A stretch of 64,000 bases of DNA from NCBI GenBank assembly GCA_020881915.1, contig JAJFPB010000002.1, positions 558,001 through 622,000 of the forward strand, in the 5' to 3' direction. Shown piece after piece: positions 56,571-64,000 of this stretch. Origin of the DNA: Paramyrothecium sp. XJ0827. Taxonomy: Eukaryota > Ascomycota > Sordariomycetes > Hypocreales > Stachybotryaceae. The stretch's first letter is position 1. Each line of letters opens with the position of its first letter. The translations under genes were made by a program, and so were the position numbers. The notes under the pieces were generated by a model that worked only from the letters and a program-made list of their open reading frames with translations, made no database searches and had not been told where the DNA came from.

Positions 56571-56990
56571 TCGGTAGTCTTGCTAGCCTTGTGGATGAGA
56601 ATGCAGTTTTGTAGTTCTTTCAACCCCTCTATGTTGTTGTCGATGAGTCAGACCGATTGATGGGCTTGTTGGCTCGACAAAGATTCCTCCTAATATGGAA
56701 ATGAAAGCACGCTAGTTATCATTTTGTCTAAAATGGCAAGATGGGTGGATCTTGCACCATGTTCGTCACTCGCAGTCCTGAATCCTTCAGCGGCTCACGA
56801 AGAGGAGCTGGCAAGTGGTGTTGAAAGCTGCTCGATATGGGGAAGAGATGGGCTCAACGCATCAAGCCTTTGACCAGGTCGAGTTACGCCAGTCCATAAA
56901 TTATTTGTCACAACAATTCGTTGAACTATGCTTAGCATGGATCCATAGTGGGAGGTATAGGTATGTTCACCCAAATTTAATGTATAAGTA
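56571..56990. other. Intergenic up to transposon, nothing recognised
   Basis: About 420 bp between the GNAT start codon and the transposon's left end, ending in the TA target dinucleotide (56989-56990). Confidence 0.5.
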
Positions 56991-57038
56991 ACGTACATGA
57001 TAAGCGAGTGCACCAACCAAGCGAGTGCACCAAAAATT
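56991..57038 (+). repeat. Left terminal inverted repeat
   Basis: 48 bp, perfectly complementary to 58800-58847. It contains two direct copies of a 15-bp box (57002-57016 and 57019-57033) spaced 17 bp apart, likely transposase-binding sites. Confidence 0.97.
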
Positions 57039-57096
57039 CACACCATTAAAATAGAACATTACTTAAAATCACTACAAAACATCTAATCAATTAAAA

Positions 57097-58749
57097 TTAA
57101 TCACTATCGTCTTCTTCAGATACTAACACAACTATCTGACATGTTCTTGAATTATGTCCGGTATTTCCACAGGTTCTACAGCGCCTTTCTCTCGCCAGTG
57201 CTGACCTCCCTCGACCACCACTTCTCAACAATCCAGCCATTATCTGCGCATCAACGTCTTTCTGATCAATCTCATCCCTTCCCTCACCTATAGTCATCTT
57301 CCCTCCATTCTGTAGCCGGGTTCTTTTTGCCCTACGCCGCTTGCTAAGAGTCTCATTTGCCTGTCGAAGGATCTGGTTCTCAGACTTTAATAATGCTATT
57401 TGATGCATTATCGCCTTCGTTCCCTTAGAAAATGACTTAAGCGCATCAACAATAGATGCTGGGGAGCTTCCTGGTGCCTTCTGATTCGTCTTTCAAGGTA
57501 TTCAGATTGAGAGGTAGCCTCAAGGACCGTCTTTGGCGTCTTGGGCACCCAAGGGTCGGGGAGGCCGGCCTCCTCCTCAATCGGTGTTGGAGTTCGTACC
57601 TGCACATCAAGCTTCGATATGACACTTTCTGGGTCTAAAGGAACAAGCCCGGCCCCTCTAAAACCCCCTTTGATATTAATTTCTATTATGGCGGCTTGGT
57701 GGGCGGCGTAAAATGCCAGAAAGAACTCAGTCTTAGAAACGTGGGTTATAGAGCACCTGATCAGATGCTCTATTTCTCGACCGTATGCCTTTTTGAGTGG
57801 CCCAAAGCACCCGACATCAAGAGGCTGAAGTAGGTGAGACGAATGAGGCGGCATACACAGCGTAATGATATGGTTATCTTCACAATATTTCTCAAAGTCA
57901 ACCGAGTGGTGACTTCCATGCCCATCGAGGATCAGAAGACGATAGCGACCGGTTGATCGGGCCTTGGTATGCCGGTCAAAGTGTTTTAGCCACTCAAGGC
58001 CGGTCTCATTGTCGGTCCAACCATTTTGAGTTGTCGCAATAGCCCAGTCGCCCGGAAGGTTGCTTTCCTGGTACCAGCTTGCGAGGTGATATTGGCCCGC
58101 GACCACGATGAACGGCGCGATCGCCCAGCCTTCGGCATTAATCGCCTGAATGACTGTAACCCATTCCCGGTTTCCAGGCTGGACTGATTTCGGGTTTCCA
58201 CGCCTATCTGCACCTGTGACGACCATTCCGCTTGCAATTATGCCCATCATAAAGCCGGTCTCATCAAAGTTGTAGATATCGGCTAGGTCGATGCCATATT
58301 TCGCGATTGTGTTCTCCACGAGCCGGAACCAATTGCGAATAATGGTTGGATCTTCGCATTTAGCCCTCTGATAGTCATATTTACGAAAAAACGCGTCTTG
58401 AGCTCTGGTTGTCGCCTGACGAAGTTGGAAGCCCAGCGCTTGCCGACAGGTGACGCGTCGCGGTCAGCGAGCAGTCGGTTGGCCATTTCTTCAACACCAC
58501 GCAGTCGCGGGGAAATCCTCGCGAATCCAGGTCGAGAATGAACTGGACAATAATCTGCTCCTCTAGATCGGATAGTCTCCGTGAGTTGGGGATGGTATCG
58601 CGCCGAGACTGGATGCCCCTCTGTCGGCGACGAAGGGCATAATAATCCACCTGGTATAATCTTGCGGCGGGTCGTAGACCCAGTTTCGGGTCATTTTGAA
58701 GGGCCCGAAGAGCGAGAAGCATATTAGCTTCATTATTTGATTGTGACAT
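57097..58749 (-). pseudogene. Frameshifted DDE transposase with CENP-B-like HTH and zinc knuckle
   Basis: Coding frames run 58749-58381, then 58486-58283, then 58319-57408, then 57408-57097. Conserved protein blocks change frame at about 58490, about 58370 and about 57480, so at least three single-nucleotide-type shifts break the gene. Recognisable parts in order: helix-turn-helix with ALRALQNDPKLGLRPAARLY, CENP-B-type DNA-binding region around MANRLLADRD, DDE catalytic core (NFDETGFMMG, then LLILDGHGSH, then QPLDVGCFGPLKKAY), a coiled segment and a C-terminal CCHC zinc knuckle (CRTCGNTGHNSRTC). No intact transposase should be made. Confidence 0.9.
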
Positions 58750-58799
58750 ATTTGGTGGTTGAGAAATAGTTGATTAGATGTAAAGAGGAGAGATTGAGT

Positions 58800-58847
58800 A
58801 ATTTTTGGTGCACTCGCTTGGTTGGTGCACTCGCTTATCATGTACGT
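58800..58847 (-). repeat. Right terminal inverted repeat
   Basis: 48 bp, the exact reverse complement of 56991-57038, with the same paired 15-bp boxes. The downstream TA is at 58848-58849. Confidence 0.97.
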
Positions 58848-58849
58848 TA

Positions 58850-59188
58850 AACATGTTTCAAACTATCAACTTGCGTTGTAGACGCAACAACTGGAATGGT
58901 CATACAGGTGCCGCTTTATTTCGGCAGCTTAACATCGGCTTTTCCTCTTGATCAAATCCAACAAGTGAGAATGGGTAAGATAATGCCTGAATTAACATTC
59001 TTTTATCCTGCGATTGCAACATCGTATTGTCGACCACAATAATGCAGGTGTGTAAGAACAAGGTCACTGAGCTGACAGGACCAGATATTCTCCTGCTTCT
59101 CTCAGATGCACAGCCAACAACCGCATTCTTTTCCCTTTTGTGGAAGACGAAAAGTCTATAATGCACATGTGCATGGCCCCGTCGTCAT
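58850..59188. other. Spacer between transposon and chimeric pseudogene
   Basis: About 340 bp with no recognised feature. Confidence 0.5.
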
Positions 59189-59448
59189 TTACTTCCGGTA
59201 GCACATTTGTGACGTCCTTGCGTTCCGAATCTTGCGTTTGAGCTGCATCATCCCATACATCAAAGAGGCAGGCAGCCTGGCACATATAGGTCGACGGGTA
59301 CAACGTGGTCACACCTGCGGACGACGCTGTAACTGTAGTGACAATAACCTCCTCCATTTGCGCAGCTTCCCATGCTGATGCCCAACCGCGGCTCGGGCAA
59401 CTGGTCGTAGACCTGACGTAGCACCGGCGCAATCTTTTTCGTCAGGGT
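59189..59448 (-). pseudogene. C-terminal fragment of complex I subunit NDUFS7 (NuoB/PSST)
   Basis: Read on the minus strand, this encodes the C-terminal third of the mitochondrial 20-kDa complex I subunit. From 59448 it reads [17 protein letters not shown], then [28 protein letters not shown] and [10 protein letters not shown]; after a small deletion and frameshift near 59270 it continues [15 protein letters not shown] and ends CYRK at a stop (59189-59191). The MGSC and PGC cysteines are iron-sulphur N2-cluster ligands in the real subunit. The N-terminal two thirds, including the CC pair, are missing, and an in-frame stop at 59260-59262 terminates the upstream frame. Therefore it is non-functional. 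The intact nuclear gene must lie elsewhere. Confidence 0.88.
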
Positions 59449-59667
59449 ATCTCGTTCCGAACTGCCAGGTTCGTAGTTACACGAAGCACTGTATCTTGTA
59501 CAATTGAAGCAGTATGGGCGTATTTCAGGGCGTTTTTGACTCTGTCAGCGCATAGGGAACGACTGCATGTCATGAGTCTGTAAGTACTTACCGACCATGC
59601 CTTTGCGGCGTTTGCACTCCCTGCATCCTTTCCACGACTTTGTGTGAGGGCGTCGAAAGCCAGCCAT
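59449..59667 (-). pseudogene. Broken Zn(II)2Cys6 DNA-binding domain joined to NDUFS7 fragment
   Basis: From the ATG at 59667 the frame reads MAGFRRPHTKSWKGCRECKRRKG, the opening of fungal Zn2Cys6 regulators of the Upc2/sterol-uptake type. The remaining zinc ligands appear in another frame from 59520: [19 protein letters not shown]. Between them the region that should hold the third Cys (about 59590-59521) is scrambled; it looks like a short insertion plus a possible GTAAGT intron remnant. The second frame runs without a stop from the finger straight into NDUFS7 sequence at 59448. The remainder of a normal transcription factor is absent. Confidence 0.8.
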
Positions 59668-61079
59668 GAGCCACGGCTCAACTCAAGCCTCGTGTAAGGC
59701 ACTGTAGAAGCTACAACTGCGATGTAATGGATGGGACTCATTGGTGTGCAAGAGGCTCAAATTTGCACGGCCAGTCCGTAAGACCGGAGAGTGATTGAGT
59801 TGGAAGAGCGCACCGCGTCGGGCGAGTACTCGAATTCGGAGGCACTGGACCACTTTGCATTAGTGGCTGCACTTGGCTTGCTGGAGGTGAAGCGCATTGC
59901 GATGGGCGGGTTCAAAACATTGTTCAAGTTCAGTTTTAGATGACAAAATTTGGAGCGAGTTCAGAAATATTGGAAATTGCCTGGATCGAAACGTCATCGG
60001 TGCCTGATCTCGGCATATGAGCTTTGTTACTGGGCGGACCTTGCCGACTAACCTGATCAGACAATCCTCAACAGTCATAGGTGTCTTGAATTGTATTTGT
60101 ACCTCAGTAATTATTCTCATTGATTGCGTCTTCCAATACTGTTTCTTGTTTTTTCCCCGTGAATTGCATGTTTATCTGATGGAGTTTCGTTACTGAAAGG
60201 AGTCGTAAGAAGCTTGTAGCGGATAGGGAGCCGATTTAATTGCGAGTCAGTGTCCACTGAGGCGGGCAATTTTGACTTAATCATGTGGTGATTTACCGGG
60301 TCCGGTTTTGGCAGGGATAAATATGTGAAGAGCGGTGATTATCTTGCGTTATTGAATCGTTCAAATACGTTTCCGCTGTGTCTGTTCGAAGATTCTGAGA
60401 AGAAAAGTGCAGAAATGAGTCTTATTGCTCTCTCTCCTTTCCTTTTTTTTTTTTTTTTTTTTTCGCTCTCCATTGACCTCCTGCCTATCCATCAGCTAGC
60501 GCTTCGCCCACCAAGGCTCTTGACAATGCTCACAATCTTGGGTGTTAAAAGGGTCTGAGGTAGGGGAGAAGCCATCGAGGCCCAGTCAGCACCCATGAAG
60601 CCTCCCATCCAGAGGCTCTCCAGAGGCCACCCCTGCTCGTCCTTCGACTGGAAGCCCAATGCCAGACTTCTGCGCATAAGCGAGACAATGAACTTCCCAA
60701 AATGGTAACCCCGGTGCGCGGGTTCGACAGATTTTAGCAACCCTGGCTGCTGCGCGGTCGCTGATAGGGCCCGGCATCTTCAACGGCTCCATACCGAACT
60801 CACGGCGCTTGAAGCAAGCGCTTACCGCTGTGCGCTGAAACTAAGGCTATGCATAAGGGCCGTGACGCCTAGTTCTTTGCTTCCTCTCGTTTTCTCTTCT
60901 CTGATTTCGTATTTCATAATAAGAGGCTGTGCCCAGATAGAGCATTGGAAGCTCTTTGTTGCTGCGCCCCGCCAACCTCTCCGTGTCCACGCTGGTCGTC
61001 CGTAAGAACTCGCGGTTTGGCTCGCAACGCAAAGACAACCCGATATCACTCCATCGACCCGCTATTTGACGAGCCGAGC
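59668..61079. other. Intergenic (1.4 kb) with 21-bp poly-T, unassigned frames
   Basis: Minus-strand frames at 59860-60120 and 60492-60792 were examined. The latter ends in a plausible-looking protein tail (GWPLESLWMGGFMGADWASM) but could not be matched to a family and may be a gene remnant. A homopolymer of 21 T lies at 60443-60463. Confidence 0.45.
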
Positions 61080-62894
61080 ATGCGCGTCTACTTTTTCCTG
61101 GGAGCTGCTTCGGTTGCAGCCCAGACCATCAAGCTTCGTTGGACAACGGACGGGACCTGCAGCAATCCGGAGGTGACTGCTTGCGGGCCCCGTGGGCCTG
61201 ATGGGCCATGGCAAGGCTTGCAGATTCCAGTAGGCAACTTCGCTCCCTCAGCCATGCTACCAAGTGGCAACGATCGATCCGAGGTCACGACGAAAGTCAT
61301 GGGTGGAACCTACGATCCGAAGATATCCAAAACTGCCAATATCAGTCACATCGGCATGAGCGCCTTGAATGACCCCTGGGGACTGGGTGACTACTTCACG
61401 GGTGCCTTTGGCCCGCAGTACCTGGAATTGATGTCCTTCGGAGAGCGGCAGCACAAGGCGAACATAAGCATCATCGCCCTCCAGGAAATGGAGATTGGCA
61501 TTGCAGGCGATAGGAACTACTCCGCACAGTTCGGCAGTTTAGGGCTTGTGCCGTCCCGGCTGTTGGCTGATAGTGCTGGTCTAGCGACCAACCACGACGA
61601 CAAGTTTCCTCCTAGCATTCTCGAGCAGTTCAAGTCTCAAGAACTAATCCAGTCTCAATCCTATGGTCTCCATCTGGGAAGCGTCCCCCTGGGGCAGCCC
61701 GGCTCTTTTGTTCTCGGAGGCTATGAGCAAAATAGGGCGCTCGGCGACGTGGCTGTTTTTGGTCTCGTCGGCCGAGGGGAGCCAAGGGCCTTCCTGGTGG
61801 ACTTGACACTGGGCGTCGAGACGGGGGGCTCGCCATTCAAGGAGGAAACGAAACTGGGCACGGTGTGGCAAGGACCAGAGACGAGAACAGAGGGCGAGCG
61901 GAAAGCCAGCCAAAACGGCGGTGTCAAAGGCTCGGCTTTGTTCGTGGCCAATCCGCAGTACTCGTATATTCAACTTCCACCGGGCAACTGCGAGGCCCTC
62001 GCGAAGCATCTACCCCTGACCTGGCGCGATGACTTTGAGATGTACGCATGGGACACGGAGGACCCGCAGTTCGAGCGCATTGTTAACTCGCCGGCGTACT
62101 TGGGATTTGTTGTCACGGACCGACTCGCAAAGAACGTAACCATTAAGATTCCGTTCAAGCTCCTCAACCTGACTCTAGAAGAGCCTATAGTCGACACACC
62201 AACACAATACTTCCCCTGCCGGTCCAAGAACGACACGTCTGTTTGGACGCTCGGTCGGGCGTTCTTGCAGGGAGCGTTCCTGGGCTTCAATTACGAAAAG
62301 GACCTCATGTACCTCGCGCAGGCACCCGGGCCGGACGTGGGCCAAGAGATACTTGTGGCGCACGAAGAGGAGGATAGCTCCATCACGACCAACCCGGCGG
62401 ATGAGTTTGAAAAGTCGTGGCGTTCAACTTGGAAGGTGATTGAGGAAAAGAAAGTCGAGGAGGGCGGCAGTGGCAGCGGCAACCAAACGGAAAATGGTGA
62501 AGGAAATTCAAGAGGGAACGATGGGCCGAATGACGGTACAGCACCGCCAGCCACTGCTGAGACCTCCAAAGGTCTTTCAGGAGGCGTTATCGCAGGCATC
62601 GCCGTCGGAGTGGGCCTCGGTCTCGCTGCCTTTGCCGTTGCAGCATTTCTGTACTGGCGCCGCCGGCGATCGGCCACCGCCGGCGCCGCCGCCCATGCTC
62701 CCCCGATCTATGAGAAGGAAGAATACAGGTATAATATGCCCGAGGCCCCAGGCGGCGAGCTCCCGCACGAGCTATTCTCACCGCAGAAAACGCATGAAGC
62801 GCCGGGGAGTGGGATGTACCATGAGCTGGACGGCGCTTCATTTGCAGAGCTGCCTTCGCAACAGCCACCGACAGGCCGGAAGGGTCGTTCATGA
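61080..62894 (+). CDS. Aspartyl-protease-like (A1 fold) membrane protein, catalytic Asp motifs absent
   Basis: 604 residues from the ATG at 61080, which gives a signal-like MRVYFFLGAASVAAQ; the in-frame upstream extension to 60945 is unlikely coding. The body follows the pepsin-like bilobal fold used by a group of fungal surface proteins: a DGPWQGLQIPVGN strand, a GGTYDP block, YGLHLGSVPLGQPGSFVLGGYE, and the C-terminal WTLGRAFLQGAFLGFNYEKDLMYLAQA that matches the end of A1 proteases. The places where DTG/DSG should be read LPSGNDRSE and FVANPQYSYIQLP, so both catalytic Asp are missing. A Gly/Asn-rich stalk, one membrane span (about 545-567, GGVIAGIAVGVGLGLAAFAV) and an RRRR-started cytosolic tail complete it. 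Probably a non-catalytic cell-surface protein. Confidence 0.8.
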   Translation: MRVYFFLGAASVAAQTIKLRWTTDGTCSNPEVTACGPRGPDGPWQGLQIPVGNFAPSAMLPSGNDRSEVTTKVMGGTYDPKISKTANISHIGMSALNDPWGLGDYFTGAFGPQYLELMSFGERQHKANISIIALQEMEIGIAGDRNYSAQFGSLGLVPSRLLADSAGLATNHDDKFPPSILEQFKSQELIQSQSYGLHLGSVPLGQPGSFVLGGYEQNRALGDVAVFGLVGRGEPRAFLVDLTLGVETGGSPFKEETKLGTVWQGPETRTEGERKASQNGGVKGSALFVANPQYSYIQLPPGNCEALAKHLPLTWRDDFEMYAWDTEDPQFERIVNSPAYLGFVVTDRLAKNVTIKIPFKLLNLTLEEPIVDTPTQYFPCRSKNDTSVWTLGRAFLQGAFLGFNYEKDLMYLAQAPGPDVGQEILVAHEEEDSSITTNPADEFEKSWRSTWKVIEEKKVEEGGSGSGNQTENGEGNSRGNDGPNDGTAPPATAETSKGLSGGVIAGIAVGVGLGLAAFAVAAFLYWRRRRSATAGAAAHAPPIYEKEEYRYNMPEAPGGELPHELFSPQKTHEAPGSGMYHELDGASFAELPSQQPPTGRKGRS

Positions 62895-63576
62895 CGTAGC
62901 AACTTCTGTATACATTACTATCTATATTTATGATTAATGATCTTTTTTCTGCCTTGGCTTTGCAAAGGAAATATGGACTGTTGGGTTCCATATTTAGGTA
63001 CTCTATCCCCAATCGTACACTAGTTCGTCCAAGAGAACGCTCTGCTGCGTCCGATCTTTATCAGTGCACTAATAACTCCTTTGTGCTTAAGTTGTGAAGC
63101 ATGTCAGTTCCCGCATGTTCTTGAACTTGTGGATGTGCCAAACAGATGAGCGACCGGTTGATGCCCCGTTGTTCGACGAGAACAGGGACTACACCTTGAA
63201 TGGTCTCAAATGCAACTTGTTAGGGAATGTTTTATCCGCTTCTGCCCCCACTACGACCAGTCCTAAAACCTGTTAGAAGTTTACTACTCTTCTTGTATAT
63301 TCTTGCTAAAGTCGCAGCTCCTGCTGCAAGTTGAGTCAGAGGGCGCTGTGGACACCGGGCTATCTGAAGACTCTGAAACTTGTGTTAAAGAATGTTCTGG
63401 TACTTGTGATCGCTGACTTGAAGGAAATGGAACAAAACAGCCTGCGTTTGATTCGAAAAGCCAACTTGTAAAACCAGCTGGGTTGCCCAGGCATTGTATG
63501 GGCCCAGAGCGGCGCACGTGATGTTGCATTCAATGCTGCTCGCCAAATCAAGGTCACCCCCTCCGCAATTTGCACA
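62895..63576. other. Intergenic, nothing firmly recognised
   Basis: About 680 bp between the A1-like gene and the HET-like gene. Overlapping minus-strand frames at 63284-63591 have several Cys but no identifiable family or signal peptide. Confidence 0.45.
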
Positions 63577-64000
63577 ATGTGCAGCGCTCATCTTCTGCCA
63601 ATGATGTCAGACTGCACAGCACTATGCGTCAGACTGCAATCGCTACCTTTCAAGGATGGAAACCCGCCCTCGCACGAGGAACTCATCTCCAACCTTCCCG
63701 AATCCAGGATTGAGGGATGTCGCGGCTGGTCCATCGGCTGCTGGGAAACCGTTCAGTCGCGCACTGCCTGTGCATTCTGCCAGCTTGTTGTAGCAGCAAT
63801 CCGTGGAAATGACAAGGAGTCGGCGAACTCTAGGGGATTGGAATTGGATCCAAAGCAAGAAATCAATGTGTTTTTGTTTCCAGATGAAACAGCCTTGCGG
63901 CTGTCCTACCCTTCACGGCTGGGCACCCAGCTCGCATTCATCGCCACAAATGAGGAAAAGTTTTTAGCCCCAGATAATGCCAGACGGATAGTTTCAGCCT
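63577..64000 (+). CDS. HET-domain-type protein N-terminus, truncated by window end
   Basis: An open frame from the ATG at 63577 (in-frame ATGs also at 63601 and 63604) runs without a stop to the window edge, 141 residues. It has the opening typical of heterokaryon-incompatibility proteins: LCVRLQSLPF at the start and, after an acidic stretch, RTACAFCQLVVAAIRG (the SCxFCxL-type motif upstream of HET domains). The HET domain itself would lie beyond the window. HET proteins trigger cell death upon non-self recognition. Assignment rests on the N-terminal pattern only, so it is provisional. Confidence 0.6.
   Translation, partial: MCSAHLLPMMSDCTALCVRLQSLPFKDGNPPSHEELISNLPESRIEGCRGWSIGCWETVQSRTACAFCQLVVAAIRGNDKESANSRGLELDPKQEINVFLFPDETALRLSYPSRLGTQLAFIATNEEKFLAPDNARRIVSA

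Larger units (their letters stand above)
56991..58847 (-). mobile_element. Fot1-like (pogo/Tc1-mariner) DNA transposon with TA duplication
   Basis: A 1857-bp element bounded by identical 48-bp terminal inverted repeats (56991-57038 and 58800-58847) and flanked by TA on both sides (56989-56990 and 58848-58849), the target duplication of Tc1/mariner elements. It encodes a CENP-B/DDE-type transposase on the minus strand. Size, TA duplication and coding content match Fot1/Pot2-class elements. The perfect inverted repeats point to fairly recent insertion, whereas the transposase has frameshifts, so it is probably mobilisable only in trans. Confidence 0.95.

Noticed and set aside
59064..59741. Two small minus-strand genes in the longest-frame reading
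   Set aside because: Reading the neighbouring frames showed that the real similarity is to Zn2Cys6 and NDUFS7 fragments; the longest open frames are out of phase with these.
60443..60463. Poly-T run as a retroposon tail
   Set aside because: No adjacent element structure or target duplication was found; it is a simple homopolymer.
1..64000. tRNA, rRNA or other structured RNA genes
   Set aside because: No T-arm/anticodon-arm combination or rRNA-like segment was recognised by eye; a covariance-model search would be needed to exclude them.

Overview
The window reads as nuclear DNA of a filamentous ascomycete (Pezizomycotina, most likely a sordariomycete). The basis is many short introns (about 50-120 bp, GTAAGT-type donors, CAG or TAG acceptors), monocistronic genes on both strands with long spacers, and typical Pezizomycotina families: UstYa/DUF3328 proteins, Pth11-like 7TM proteins, NACHT-ankyrin and HeLo proteins, HET domains and a Fot1-like transposon. 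The species assignment is inference.

Layout. (1) 1-4.8 kb: the edge of a candidate RiPP (dikaritin-type) cluster. Three UstYa-like membrane proteins on the minus strand sit beside a secreted precursor at 4272-4814. The precursor carries ten identical nonapeptide cores separated by Kex2 (KR/RR) sites, and the only aromatic residue in the core is Trp. The cluster runs off the left edge. (2) 5.4-11 kb: three minus-strand genes, a Gfo/Idh/MocA oxidoreductase, a sugar transporter and a secreted esterase. (3) 12-20.6 kb: a NACHT-ankyrin NLR-like gene with a suspect 5' splice junction, then an F-box protein. (4) 23.7-32.7 kb: a metabolic block of two MFS transporters, an SDR, an alpha/beta hydrolase and a D-threonine-aldolase-like PLP enzyme. 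(5) 33-38.9 kb: a divergent pair, a HeLo-like protein with a dead kinase domain (MLKL-like layout) facing an intact kinase fused to a C2H2 finger, ankyrin repeats and a ZZ finger. (6) 39.7-44.6 kb: a large membrane protein, an eight-Cys surface protein and a small DUF1115-like protein. (7) 45.2-55.7 kb: two unrelated non-haem iron oxygenases, an M20 amidohydrolase, a Rossmann-fold protein and a Pth11-like receptor. (8) 55.9-64 kb: a GNAT acetyltransferase, a decayed Fot1-like transposon with 48-bp perfect inverted repeats and TA duplication, a chimeric pseudogene joining a Zn2Cys6 finger to the C-terminal part of complex I subunit NDUFS7, an aspartyl-protease-like membrane protein lacking its catalytic Asp motifs, and the start of a HET-like gene at the right edge.

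The strongest candidates for something new are the Trp-core RiPP cluster, the kinase / HeLo-pseudokinase divergent pair as a possible two-gene cell-death module, and the Zn2Cys6-NDUFS7 chimera. Exon boundaries below were derived by hand from splice signals and reading-frame continuity and were not checked against transcripts. Homology statements rest on recognising motifs, not on a database search.
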